A program made the position numbers and the translations under genes. From NCBI GenBank assembly GCA_948099385.1, contig CANUEZ040000140.1, positions 992,001-1,056,000 of the forward strand: a stretch of 64,000 nt of DNA, given 5' to 3'. The notes under the pieces were generated by a model, which searched no databases, was not told the DNA's origin, and saw only the letters and a program-made list of their open reading frames with translations. Source of the DNA: Fasciola hepatica (Eukaryota; Platyhelminthes; Trematoda; Plagiorchiida; Fasciolidae). Positions 13,310-24,735 of the stretch are shown here, one piece after another. Position 1 is the first letter of the stretch; every line of letters begins with the position of its first letter.

Positions 13310-14800
13310 CACCTCAAATTAACTTCGTCAAAGGCTGCATCAGGTGGGCGCAGTTTGGCATGAAACGTGTCAGGGAGTTGGAAATCTCCCTGAAAACACG
13401 TCATCGGCGAGGCTTCAGTCCACATTCGTCCAACGCACGGACAGGTTGCTTTGTGAACACTAGCCAACGACAAGGCCCTTTATATCCCACACAACAGTGC
13501 AGTCGTAACACGTGTGCTCATGAACCAATCGGTCCATCACACGTCACTTTTCACATCGACCACTGACGGACCACCACCCTTCACACCCATCCACCAACTA
13601 AACAGAAGTATGGAACAGTTATCTGACTTAACCAATCACATCTGCACACCACGCGGGACAATCAATAATAACGTCATATGTGTCCATGTATTCCTTGCCT
13701 CGTGCTGTATAGTGATTTTGGTTACAATTGAATACAGTTTCCGAACTTTGTTCGTGGTTACTTTTCCGTTGGGCAGATCGAGGAATCACTGACCGGGGAT
13801 AATCGAGAGGTTTACGCGCTGACACAGCAAAACGATGATGGTAAATTACCATCCCGTTGGAAAAAGTAACGGGGAGTCGCGAACGGTTTGCACCTTTTCC
13901 TCTAAGGCCGAATACCCAGATCATCAATTGTGTGGCCTAAAGCCTCAACTGAATCTTGATCAAAAATACTTTCATCCGCGATTACGGGCGTACTACCTGC
14001 GGCTAAACGCCCAAACAACTGATGTAGATCTTGTGCATGTGCTTCTTCAGATTCACTTAATACAGCAAGTAGTCAACTGAGGCGAAAACAAAACCTAAAC
14101 CTATGGTAACTTGGTCAATGAAATGCTGAAACATTCGTGCAGCTTTGCGCAAACCAAGTGGCACATGTAGAAATTTGGGAAGACCAGAGGTTTCATAGCT
14201 CTGTCCTAGGTACATCTCCATGTGCTACGGGAATCTGGTGGTAGGCACATATCAGATCTATTTTCAAGGCTACACCATCCCCGTAAAGGTTAGTCGTGAT
14301 ATCCTGAATATTTGAAATAGGATACCTACTCGGAACAGGACTCTATAATTTCCACACGGTCGCCAAGCCTCAGACATTTTAGGGACTCGGTGATGTGGTG
14401 ATCCCCAAGGGCTATTTGACGCGTGAATAATACCTAATTGGAGCACGTGCTAAAAATTAGCTAGCGCGATCTTAAGTTTGTCAGCTACAAGCCGACGTGC
14501 CCCAGAAAAAGCTTGCGGCCTGATATGCTAATGTGATGACCTACCAGGCTCACTGTGGCAGGTAGTACAGACGGTGGATACAGCACTTCTCGGTGCGCAT
14601 CCAGTGCGTTACCGAACGATTCCAAACCGGTAGTGTTAAGTAGAACACGATTGATGGCGTTAGAAATAGCCAAAAACCCTATTCGCAAAAAGATTAGTGA
14701 CACGGTCAACGCGCGTTTGTGGCGAGAATAAACCAAGAGGTCGAAGTGATATAAGAAATCAGTATCGAGGATGGCATTCTGAACCCCCAAAATCAAGAAA
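13310..14800 (-). pseudogene. Gypsy reverse transcriptase (broken, interrupted)
   Basis: The minus strand carries DTDFLYHFDLLV, matching the GADFL..F.LLVD block just before Gypsy RT. A few frames later come ASNSPWGSPLHMVPK and KIDLICAYHQIPVA, matching RT motifs around S.W.SP...V.K and .K.DL..AYHQIPV (first catalytic Asp). Then come ALGHTIDDLGIRP (LG..I...GI.P) and, further on, RFMPNCAHLMQPLTKLI (RF.P..A....PL..L.). A block at about 13,410-13,800 with no RT similarity separates the last two motifs. I did not find an intact YVDD box in frame. The copy is clearly dead. Confidence 0.75.
13410..13800. repeat. insert inside the Gypsy RT, possible solo LTR or short element
   Basis: On either side the minus strand still encodes recognisable Gypsy RT, but these roughly 390 bases have no RT similarity. 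They include a TATA-like CTTTATATCCC on the plus strand and a CACC-rich stretch. An LTR, a SINE or simple divergence would each fit. I found no second copy in the window and no certain target-site duplication. Confidence 0.35.
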
Positions 14801-14917
14801 ACCCAGCGAAAAAGTTGGACGGAAACTAAAATTTAACGTCTTCGAAGCTTGCCCACACGCCTGTACAGGGGTACCATTAGAGACACGTTAACTAATTAGG
14901 GGGCACCTATACAACTA

Positions 14918-15103
14918 TTAACCTAAAGTTTGGGAGCACATAACTTCAGCACCTGTGTCTACTAAGTAGCATACTCCTGACTTATTATTGACTATATAGA
15001 ATAGGCGACAACCCTGGACAGTTGCGTCCGTCCCAACTACGCGCTGGTGGGGTGTAACAATGCGCCTTAGAACGATGCTTTTGAAGGTACCAACAAAGAC
15101 CAT
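14918..15103 (-). pseudogene. Gypsy protease segment
   Basis: The minus frame contains CRLFYIVNNKSGVCYLVDTGAEV. The L-V-D-T-G-A-E-V part is the active-site signature of retroelement aspartic proteases, where the Asp of DTG does catalysis after dimerisation. In the family the protease releases the mature proteins from the polyprotein. Here the frame ends at a stop soon after the motif, and the gag region expected upstream is not recognisable. Confidence 0.75.
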
Positions 15104-15110
15104 CAGTTGA

Positions 15111-16254
15111 CGATGATTTAACCGGTTATTTTATACGACCACGACACTGAGATCGATTTCGGTGAGACCACCTGTTGGATGGCTTCTGAATTGGGCGTCC
15201 AACTGACGACACACTGGTTGTCTTAACCGTTTTGACGAGATGACGCACAATGGCATTTACTTAAGCCATTGGTGATTCAGCTTAACAGGAAGGCGCCTGA
15301 CTGACCTTCGGTTCATGCGTTTCCCAGATTTTATGGGCCGTCTCGGCAAGTCCTCCGAGACGTTCATATCTTCCGCATATCACTTGTAAGATATTGAAAA
15401 CGAAATGCCTTCGGGAGACTATAATAGATCTTACTAGTTCCTAAAAGAATTCGCATGCAACAAAGCATTTGCGAAGGTTTACGATTTCCAATCTTGGTGT
15501 CTGCAATCATACGAACTATTCACAATTTACCCAAAATTGCGATCCGGCTCATTAATTCAGTTTTGATGAATTCGTAAGGATTGGATTCTTCCGAATCCTA
15601 CATGTCCTGCACTTCGTTGGCAACGTAGGCACATTGCGCATAGCAAAAGCTTTGCTATCTGCGAAAACCAGGCCCTGGGGTTATTTTACCAGGACGACCA
15701 GAACGGGACCACAAGTGCGTTAACCTTATCGTCAAAAAGTTTGGGGTGGCTAATATTGCAACTGGTAAAATAAAATGAAACAAAATTTGAGGAAAGCTAG
15801 AACCACTACGTTCTCTTCCGTCCCACTAGCTCTAGTGAGAAAACTCTTCTGCCTTCGAATCATCTCAATTTATTGGTAGAGAATATATCGTTTAAATAAG
15901 ATATGTGGTGATCATAACCAGAACCGTGCATAAAAGCTTATTGGTCTACTGATATACCTAAACGGCTAGTCTGGCTGCGCCCGGAATGGTTGATTCGGTT
16001 CTGGTCGGTTCAGACGAATGTTAACCGCTGATTGGTACATCGATCGCTTGACTGGTTCTACTTGTGTCGGCGATTCTGGTTAGGAGATCACATACTGTCC
16101 ACAAGAAGAGCAGTCAAAGGTGTTTTTTATTTGGTGGGATCCAGTTGTCGTTTGTGCGAGCGGAAGAACTAACAAACACGGCTTTGTGACATCGAAAAAC
16201 CTACAAACGTCCTGGAGGCCAGTTTGAACTAATTATACTTACTTGTTTTGCTTT
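15111..16254. other. unassigned spacer
   Basis: This may hold the eroded gag region and upstream LTR of the Gypsy element, because it directly precedes the protease on the minus strand. I see no zinc knuckle or LTR pair that would confirm this. Confidence 0.3.
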
Positions 16255-16409
16255 TAACTTTTCAGTTCAGTTCAGATCAGTTCAGACACCCATGAACCAT
16301 GCACTGTGTGCGGTGGCTTCGGTTGCTATCTCCTAGCGGCAACCTCAAAAGGAAATAATGAAGGAGGAAAGAGTATGAAAGGAGTAAGAGCAGAACTACA
16401 TTATTGAAA

Positions 16410-16835
16410 TTAATTCGATGAAGAAAGTTTGTGAATGCAAGATTGCCACTGATCGCGGCTTCCAGCTATATCCCCCAACGTATCTAACCATTGACTGGGA
16501 AGCTCTCTTGTACCCCACCAAGGAAGTCTAACACACCCTACATGGCCAAGTCCACTGATTAGGCTTTTCATATCTTTCTTCCATGTCATGGACTGGCCAC
16601 CCTTACTCATCTTCCAACCGGTACCCGTCTCAGCAAGCATAGCACGTCAGGGAATCCTGTCAGGGGACATGCGTAACATATGTCCCAACCATCTTAGCCT
16701 GGTGAGCTGAAGTGCTTCATCTAATGATTTGATTCTTGAACGTAAGACTCTTCGCCAAACTTCAGCATTACTTATACGGTGTTCCCACCAGATTCGAGTA
16801 ATACTACAAAGACATCGGTGTTCAAATACCGACAA
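16410..16835 (-). pseudogene. LINE C-terminal tail region
   Basis: Two adjacent minus frames hold RRVLRSRIKSLDEALQLTRL with RLRWLGHMLRMSPDRIP, then ETGTGWKMSKGGQSMTWKKD and REPLPSQWLDTL-like text. These are the conserved C-terminal blocks of this LINE class (R..LGH.LRM....P, GW...RGGQ..TW, W.T). The frame break between them at about 16,641-16,646 shows decay. Confidence 0.75.
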
Positions 16836-17018
16836 TCTTCATATGTCCTCTGTCCGCAGTGACTATGTCTCCGAATCATACAGAAGCAGAGGCCTGACGG
16901 CTGCAGAGTACGCTCGACCCTTGATAGGTAAGCGGATGTCATGTCGACGCCACAGATGACTCAGGTTGGCAAATGCCAAGCGAGCCTTCTGTATACGCAC
17001 AGACGCCTCATTCGATAT

Positions 17019-18351
17019 TCAACCTCCGGGTGAGATGCAGCTCCCCAGATAACAGAACTTGTCTACTACGTTTATAGTCTCCCCAGACACTGAAAGGTTT
17101 GACGTTGGGCCAACCCAGTCCTGCAACAGCATCTTGCACTTTGAACGTGCAAAACGCATACCGAACACTGCTACGCAATCTCTCGAGCTGTCTAGAAAAG
17201 CTTGCAAATCACGTGAATCTTCACTTAGAAGAACTATGTCGTCCGCATATTCAAGGCGTAGCACTTTTCCACTCCTGGAAAAGTTCAATGACACTATCCT
17301 CACCTGACAAAAGTGCGGACTCTAGGATCATTTCAATCACAAAGAAAAAGACAAAAGGAGAGAGGGGGCAACCCTGACGTACACCACTTCTCGTGGTGAA
17401 CTCGGGTGAAAGATTACCGTAAGCCCGAACTCGGCTCCGGCTGTTAATGTAAAGGGATTTTACGATGGAAATGAATACCTCTGGTACACCCTTCGGCAAG
17501 AGGCAGCGCCAGAGAACTGTGCGGCCAACTGAGTCGAAGGCCGCTTTAAGATCAAGAAAAACGGAGATAGTGGGTCTATAAAAGGTGTGCCTATGTTCTA
17601 AAATTTGTCGAAGAGTGAAGATATGATAAATACAACCTCGACCATGTCTAAACCCAGCTTGATTCTTGAGCGAGCACTGTTCGCGAGCATTAGATAAGCG
17701 GTGGAGAATAACACCAGCGAGCAGTTTGGATACGATGCTAACCAGACTTAATCCATTGTGGTTTTCACAGAAGGATCTATCACCTTTCTTATCAATCGGT
17801 ACGATCACAAATTCACACCAACTCTTTGGAACTCGTCCCCTCTCCCATATCAAACCGAGGAGTTTTGTCAAATCGTGTAAAGGTAGTGGGCCACCGTCTT
17901 TGAAAATAGACGGAGGCAACCCACCTGGTACGGCAACCTTATGTCGTTTAAGATAGCTTACCTCGCGAAGAAGCTCTGTTTCTGACGGAGAACTGGTATC
18001 TACAACAAAGGCTGTGCCCATTGCGCTAGTGAGCAAACCTGAAAAGGATAAAGGCCAATTAAAATGCATCCCAAAATGCTCCGACCAGCGAATTAGACGA
18101 CGCTCCCGAGTTGGAATCAGTGAGATGTTCGCTTCTTTGATCAATTCGCTAACGCCTGGTTTATGTGGACCGGTTTGTCTAATCAGACGAAAAAGGTTGC
18201 AGCTGTTGCCAATCGCAGCAGCCTTTTCCATCTCCCTACACTTCGCAATCCACCACTGCTCACGATCATTTCTCAGGCTCCGAAACAGTTGGCGTTTAAG
18301 GCATCCCGGTGCCTCATCGGATCTGGAATCCGGAGGAATCGTTTTGCGCAC
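17019..18351 (-). pseudogene. LINE reverse transcriptase (frameshifted)
   Basis: A 366-codon minus frame (18,351-17,251) carries KRHKVAVPGGLPPSIFKDGG, GFRHGRGCIYHIFTLRQI, LDLKAAFDSVGRTVLWRCL and [12 protein letters not shown], the ordered RT motifs of non-LTR elements. The frame then shifts near 17,270-17,300, and an overlapping frame (17,303-17,019) continues with LRLEYADDIVLLSED. The YADD catalytic box is therefore present but out of frame with the first half. CKMLLQDWVGP and DKFCYLGSCIS follow. The single shift between the conserved blocks makes this copy a pseudogene. Confidence 0.85.
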
Positions 18352-19008
18352 ATCTAACAGTGCAACTTAGGATGCAGTTATCCATCGTTTCTGTGTGTGT
18401 CTAGTTGTTGGACCTTGGGTAGCACCAGAAGAGCCTGTTTGATTCCCGTCCATTACTCTTCTGGATCCTGCACATTTGGCTGCGTCGATAACTTGATGGA
18501 TACTTCTGTTCCGAAAGCAGATCGATGGTTATCGTCCAGTAGCAGCTGCGGCGGACGGTTCGCTTTGGCGTTGTGTCGGCCACCAACAGGGCGCAAGCTG
18601 AACGTGATCAGTGTCTACAGACGTGGACCAAAATGATCGACAGTCGATCCGAGTCCAACGCTGTGAAGACGCGGGAGGACGCTTTTTGTGCGAGAAATTT
18701 GTACTCGCTAGGAATATTCTATGGTCGGAACATAGTTGAATGAGTCGATCACCGTTATCAGTTCCATCGGCTGGAACGCAATATCAGCCTGCCATATTCC
18801 TCTTCGTCTCGTCTAGGCTTCCGACTTGAGCATTGAAATCACAAGCAACAACCATGATGTTCGCAGAGCTCACGCTACGGAGCAATTGAGACAAATCCTG
18901 GTAGAGTTCGTCTTTAGTCTCAGGAGAGCTAGTCAGTTGGGGCATACACAGAAACGACTAACAGGCATCGGCGCTTCAGTCCAGTGCTGTTGACATGCAC
19001 AGAACCAT

Positions 19009-19401
19009 TCAACCGAACTGCACACAGACGGCTGCTGACTGGGATCCATTCGAGCAATGCACGCTCAGAGCAATGCCAACGCCAGTCTGACCACGAGCAG
19101 TAGACACCGAATCACCCGACACACGAAGAGTGAAACGAAAAGCCGAGTTTGTACTTGGGGAGCGAAGTATTAACACTGAAGTTGGGTCTCGTATGCATGT
19201 TTCGGAAACACTACACATATCTATTTTAATTGTTTCAAGAGTTCTAACTAGGGCAGCCTGTTGCCCCGTTTGGCAAGGTGTGCGGACGTTGAAAGAAGCT
19301 AAGTGAAGAGGATGCTTGGGTCGAAGAATGGATTCTCTTTCTTTCCCTGTCTTTAATGTGCTACCCTCATCGAGAGTTCGAGGTTCACAGTCACGACTCA
19401 T
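19009..19401 (-). pseudogene. LINE endonuclease, N-terminal part
   Basis: After about 28 codons the frame reads LHLASFNVRTPCQTGQQAAL, then IDMCSVSETCIRD. This is the start of the APE-like endonuclease of LINEs, where the Asn of FNVRT and the Glu of SETC belong to the active site. GVGIALSV follows, as expected for this domain. In this element class the nuclease nicks the target DNA to prime reverse transcription. Past this point the domain continues only in pieces: a DFNAQVG block is readable near 18,840-18,810 in another frame. Confidence 0.75.
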
Positions 19402-20150
19402 TATGGCGTCTCGTATCTATTCAGAACTGGGATGCGAAGGGTGAAGAGCAGCGAGATAAGAAATTTTCCCCGATTGACCGCTGGAGATTTCCGGGTACAT
19501 CATACTTCGCAGCTGCCCACACCGCAGAAGGGGTTTTTCTTTGAGGACTCTAACCGGAGCCTTAGACTCAAAAGTCTCATCCAAAAGGCAATGGGGTGTT
19601 AACCCAGCACGGGGAAGTGACCGAAGAACCCGTGAAGGAACTTCTTCTGGTCTGTCACGTGAGACCTGATTACTGTATGCGCTTTGTCATGTCTTCGTTG
19701 GTGGTTTGTTATCGATCCGCTTTTCGGATTCAGTCCTTAGCCCCATGCACCCAGTGGAGCGAGCGGAACGTGGACGGAGCAACATCCTTTGAGCTGGGGG
19801 CTGCCCAGCTTAGGCGGGCTATAGCTGCCAAATGAAGTGCGATGACTTCTTCAACCGTCGAGAGAAACCCCAGGTACTCCACTGCTACGTCCATCTAATG
19901 GGGGTTTTTAAACCGGTAAACTTTTTCTCTCTGTGTTTATTCACTGGACTGTCCCCTTCAGGGCATAGTGGTTAGAACCAGATGTTGCCCATCAACTGGT
20001 CCTGAGGCTAGACTTCGTCTGGCCTCTACCCATCCCCCTGTCAGGCATGATTGCATCTCCGGCTTACGGAAGCCGTCCTGCATAGCTCCTTGGGTCATGG
20101 AGGCACGCAAGCCATCACACCACGCTAAGCTGCAGTCTCGTCGTGATGGT

Positions 20151-20819
20151 TTTTAATCTCTTAATTCACGCGAACAAACTCGATCACTCGCTTTATAGTT
20201 TATTAGGAATGAGAACTTTGACACCTGCGCATTGACAATATCATCTCGACTGGTGATGAAACATTTGGAACTTAAACGCCAAGCTCAGCAATCAGAAGCC
20301 ACTGAGAACTTCGGCTGTCTACCCATATCGTAGATATTACTCACCTTCTAGACCTATCCGTTCCTCGATTCCATGGATAGTCGAAAATCAGTATTTCTAG
20401 ATTGTAGCAAGAATCCAAGTCACAAGAATAATTCTCGGTATTCAACACCAAGAGATCACTCAGTTTTCCTTAGGGACTTTCCCCTGAGCAACCCTTCCAG
20501 GAGAGACCTTGCTACAACATGTGGTTTGCCAAACATTTATCATAAAATTTCCCTCGCCTAATAGCAACCTTCTGAGGAGAGAAGTATCACACGTCCTCCA
20601 ATAATAAACCTGGCTCCTCTTTTGCAACAATGCTGTAAATAGTAGAATCGTCGGCCCATTTAAACGACTTCGAAAACTGAGTTGTATACACAACCGCAAA
20701 AAGCTTCCACTCACTTCGTAGCTTTTGTAATCTAAAATGGATTTCCTGTTCAGTCGGCTTCTGTTTCAAATCCGCTTTTTCAAGTGGTAGGTAGACAGTA
20801 ATCTACTGTCGTCCGGGAA
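20151..20819. other. spacer or 5' end of Penelope-like element
   Basis: No motif is recognisable here. It may hold the untranslated start of the Penelope-like element that follows. Confidence 0.3.
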
Positions 20820-22269
20820 CTAAATTAGGTTCTGAAGTTTCCCACCAGACTTTGTGAGGCTAACTGTACCGTTGATTTCATCGAGGAATGTGTTTCTCTC
20901 AACCAATTTCCCACCACGTACTGGAAACATTTGCGTCTATGTCGGATTTATCCTGACAGTAAGACATTAAAACGTCATGCTCCTAATCAACTGGATACTA
21001 TTAAATCTTCGATAATTGTGTTCGGAAAGAATGTTTCTCAATGCAAACACCACACGGAAGCACTAGAAAATGACAGACGCCAGTTCCTGGAATACGTTCA
21101 TAAGATTATAAACAACCGCCATGAAAAGAAATTGCCGTCATTGAAGAGGGACACTGAGCCAACTGATACCTCAAGCTCAGTTCCCAAGTGAACCCGAACG
21201 GTATGTAGATAACTTCTCCGGTTTACAAGTTGACTGTGTTCTGATCGAAGCTTTATCTCTTGGTTCGAAGTTTTGTTGCCCACGTCGAAAAGAAAGCCAG
21301 ACAGACTTTGAAATACCTTTCGAGAACTTGGTACGACAAACTGTCGACCACAAACCAAAGTCGGCAGACGATTTAGAACGTTTCAATTCGTCATTGGTCA
21401 CAGCACGGTGTCAGTATTGGCGATATCAAGACCGTAACCAAGGTCCTTTACCAAAAAAACACTGATGCACTTAGGGATTTACAACGAAACCCTCAAATTC
21501 TCCTGAGCAGACCTGACAGAGGAGCCAGTATTGTTGTGATGGTCCGGGCCTCATAAGTGACCAACGTGCTAGATCTCCTGTGTGATCAGTCTAAGTTCAC
21601 TCGTGACGCATCACAAAAAGACCAAACAGAGAAGGCGGAAAATGGAATTACCAACAAACTGAGAAGTCTCAGAGACCAAGGCTACACTTCACCTAACCTC
21701 TTTGAAAGCCTTAAGTCCGTAGGCTCCACCGTACCTCGACTATATGGCCTTCCAAAAGTTCATAAACCTGGACTGCCCCTCCGCCCCATCGTTTCCATGA
21801 CAAATTCAGCATACCACACGACAGACCGATGGATAGTTAGTCTTTTTGGAACCCGTACAACAGAAACTCACGAAGTACACACTCCGTGACACTTTTCACT
21901 CTATTGAAGTTATTAAAGATGTGGACATGCCAGGAAAGCAAATGTTCTCTTTGGATGTGATTTTTTGGCTCACTAATGTACTTTTGGTTGAAACAGTAGA
22001 CTTTTTTTGTTCATTTGCTGACGAAGAAGCAATACCCGTAGGAATTCTGACTACAAATCTAACAACTAATTCTTCAATGCACTTCGAATGTAGTTTATAT
22101 TTAACGACACCGATTATCACCAGAAGGATGGAGTTGCTATGGTCTCCGATCCAGGACCATTCTTGCTGACGTTTTCATGGCAAAGCTGGAAACTTAAGCA
22201 CTATGCAGAACAATAAGTCGATCGGACCACTACTACCGATATGTAGATGATATATTTTACATAATAGAT

Positions 22270-22710
22270 GTGCAAACCAATTTAGATGATGTATCACGCG
22301 AATTCAACACTACGCACTCCGCAATCAGGTTCACCACCGAAATGGAAGAAGAAAACTGCCTACCGTTCCTTGATGTACACTTAACCAGACGACCTTATGG
22401 CTCGATCCAGACGAATGTGTATCGGAAAGCGACCTGGAATGGCCAGTGCACAAACTTTCACAGTTTTGTGCAACTTGGTTACAAACGTAATCTGATACGC
22501 TGTATTCTGCACAGGACGAAACATATCCGCAGTGCAGACACTCTGGAGGCCGATCTATCGTACATAAGAAATACGCTGCTTAACAACGATTATCCTGAGA
22601 GATTCATCCAAAGAAACTGGACTGCACGGATAAAACCTGCGAGAATCACACAGGCAGAAAAGAAAGTGCTATTCATCCGATTCCCCTTAAAGAGATATCG
22701 CAGCCGATAG
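22270..22710 (+). pseudogene. Penelope RT C-terminal region
   Basis: An open frame of about 146 codons follows directly from the YVDD box. It contains CLPFLDVHLTRRPYGSIQTN, VYRKATWNGQCTNFHSFVQ and the spacer LEADLSYIRNTLLNNDYPE. This is the post-catalytic part of Penelope RT and the linker to the endonuclease. It is among the best-kept segments of the element and can be aligned with the linker at 5,740-5,880. Confidence 0.8.
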
Positions 22711-22721
22711 TCTGTAAAATT

Positions 22722-23213
22722 TTGAGTGCCACGGTGAAGTCCACCTTCAACACCGCCAAGATCAGACGCGTGTTTTCCACGTCAGCATTAATCCGATGTG
22801 AAAATGAAGATAAACTACTCCTGCTGACCTCATCCATGATCATCTATCAATTCAGATGCACCTGTGGTGTTACTTACATAGGCCGAACGGCAAGACAGCT
22901 ATCAAAACGCATCAAAAAGCATCACCCACGATGGCTTAGACACGGAGGCAATGAAGTAGTATCAAGTTCAATCGTCGAGCACTTGGTAGAAAATGGGCAT
23001 TCAATCGACAACCAGTCTTCTTTCAAAGTCGTCTACCGGATCCCACAACACGTGTCAAGAGCAATTAGGCTCCGGACACTAGCAACTGCCGAGGCAATTA
23101 TCATCCGCCTCTCGATGCCTGAGCTTGGTGTGAAGCGAAAATTAGTCCAAGTACTACAACTCCCATGGCTAACAGTCAACTGTGTTATACAGCAAGGCGC
23201 AGCGGTGACGTAA
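22722..23213 (+). pseudogene. Penelope GIY-YIG endonuclease
   Basis: The frame holds YQFRCTCGVTYIGRTARQLS, the GIY-YIG core of Penelope-like elements with a CxCG pair, then the SSSIVEHLVENGHSIDNQSS block and a LRTLATAEAIIIRLSMP end with the conserved E of the family. The domain cuts target DNA. The frame is open throughout these ~160 codons but lies in a different frame from the RT part upstream (which ends at 22,710), so the fusion is broken. Confidence 0.85.
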
Positions 23214-23215
23214 GC

Positions 23216-24069
23216 TAGTTAGCACCGGTTATATAGTCTGGTCGTTCACACGAGTTTCCGTCCCTCTTCACCTTTAATTCTCCATACCGACTTAGTGAGA
23301 CTTTTTCTAACTCTTCTTATTAATTAGTTTTCATAAAGATGTGATTGTAATGGCTTGAGAATGAAATCATCGAAAACATGTTCGCCAACAACTCGTGTTC
23401 TGAGATAAACCAATGTTTGTGCAAGATCTTGTGAACGGTTTTCGGTGTACTCATCAAACTGTCTATATAACATCACATGATAAAACAGCGAACCAACAAG
23501 AACGGAATTTAACACAGCTAATTGAGCCAGAAAACGGTAGATATTGCACAATGTACCCGTCTGTTTTATCTAGAATGCTCCTGGCTCTCTAGATCACTTG
23601 GTCGGCTAACGGGATTTCAGACAGTCAGCGTCATATACATTATCGTTTATTTCTATCCGGTTGTTAGAATCCATTGCTTTTTCACTAGTTTCGCCAAAAG
23701 GAGGAGAATCGGCTGCACGACGTTTAGCCCCTACCGCTCACGTTATGGCTTCAGCCGCTTCAATCTTCAACTGATGCTTTACCTCATTTAAAACCGACCC
23801 TTCTACTGAAAGGGACTAAATGTTAAGCTAGAGGAATTGCCCGGAGAGGACGTTGTGGTTGTGCACGACGAGAACGAATCTGTCTGCTTCCCCTTCTGTA
23901 AACTTTACTGGAAGTGAAATGAATCAAAGAAACAATCAACAAAGTGTAGCACGGTGGAAGTACTCCAAAACAGCCAGATTACCTTCCAAGTCAATTGCGG
24001 GTTTTGAATGTAACGGACTGGGAAAGAACAACTACGCAAATGAACAGGCAGGCGGATACATTCCCGGTT
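23216..24069. other. unassigned spacer
   Basis: I see no recognisable gene or element between the Penelope-like element and the LINE fragment. Confidence 0.4.
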
Positions 24070-24735
24070 AGGACCGTACCACCGCGTTGCGTAGTGTTTT
24101 ACTCTACAGTTGCGAGAACTGGCGACTCAGCGTTGACGATGCTCGACGCCTTTCTATTTTCGACAATCGATGTCTCCGAAGCATTGCTCGTGTCTCATGG
24201 AAGGACCAAGTAATTCATGACGGGATGCGCCGTCGTACGTTAGGCACGGATAGCCGCCCTCTTAACGAAGTGACCGGCCTACACTGCCTCCGGTGGCTCG
24301 CTCATGTTTTACGAATGCCTACCCATCGTCTACCTCTCCATGTTCTGTTCGCACGTGCTGGGAAAGGCTGGAAGAAGCGACGCGGCGGTTAGGCCATGAC
24401 TTGGAGTAGAGATATGAAGAAGTTAACATCAGTATTGGCTTCGGTTGGTGCTTCCCGCCTCTTTGGTTGGGGCCCAAGGGACGAGGACTGTTGTTGGTTA
24501 GAGACGTTGAAGGACATTTCCCAGAATAGAAGCTAGTGGCGCGAATGCTGTACAGTTTGTCTGCTGAACTCTCGTATCCCACAAACGCAAAAAGTCATTC
24601 AGACAAACGGTGTACGGTGAAAACCAAAAAAATCAACATCTTTTCTACTACTTACTTATACTATCTTACTTCCCCTTATTGTACTCGTTGTAGCGTTGGC
24701 ACCATGGTTGATTTCAAGTCGGTGTAAAATATGTA
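24070..24735 (+). mobile_element. RTE-like LINE, 3'-end fragment (third family)
   Basis: The frame from 24,087 reads LRSVLLYSCENWRLSVDDAR, CLRSIARVSWKD, RWLAHVLRMPTHRLP and GKGWKKRRGG, the C-terminal part of an RTE-like LINE protein. The untranslated end includes GGCACCATGGTTGATTTCAAG at 24,698-24,718. The same end, in reverse, lies at 56,600-56,935, so these two copies define one family. The protein frame has a stop right after RRGG. The copy is 5'-truncated. Confidence 0.75.

Larger units (their letters stand above)
10990..15110 (-). mobile_element. Ty3/Gypsy LTR retrotransposon, decayed
   Basis: Read on the minus strand, the order is protease (about 15,100-14,918), reverse transcriptase (about 14,800-13,320), RNase H (about 13,240-12,890), integrase core (12,338-12,018) and a C-terminal region (about 11,714-11,000). 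Protease, RT, RNase H, integrase is the gene order of Ty3/Gypsy elements and differs from Copia. The integrase wording (VVDRFTRWLEAVPI) resembles the CsRn1-type Gypsy elements of flatworms. Many stops and frameshifts are present, a foreign block interrupts RT, and I could not find gag or a matching pair of LTRs. The element cannot be functional as it stands. Confidence 0.8.
16255..20150 (-). mobile_element. RTE-like LINE, near full length, decayed
   Basis: On the minus strand, a probable leader (about 20,150-19,410) precedes an endonuclease start (19,401-19,009), a reverse transcriptase (18,351-17,019), the conserved C-terminal tail (16,835-16,410), and a 3' end with an ACTGA-type short repeat (16,264-16,285). 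Endonuclease, RT and a short simple-repeat tail without a clear second ORF fit the RTE-type LINEs. It is one of the longest copies in the window but carries many stops. A 3' end with the same repeat lies at 50,440-50,620. Confidence 0.75.
20820..23215 (+). mobile_element. Penelope-like element, nearly complete but broken
   Basis: The order is an N-terminal region (20,931-21,191 and a shifted continuation), reverse transcriptase blocks, then a GIY-YIG endonuclease. RT is shown by PRLYGLPKVHKPGLPLRPI at about 21,740 (the diagnostic Penelope block), TNVLLVETVDFFCSF at about 21,975, and YRYVDDIFYI at about 22,235, which holds the YVDD catalytic box. CLPFLDVHLTRRP follows at about 22,358. These blocks lie in different frames, so several shifts and stops have accumulated. 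Penelope-like elements reverse-transcribe at nicked or telomeric DNA ends. No second copy of its ends was found nearby. Confidence 0.85.
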
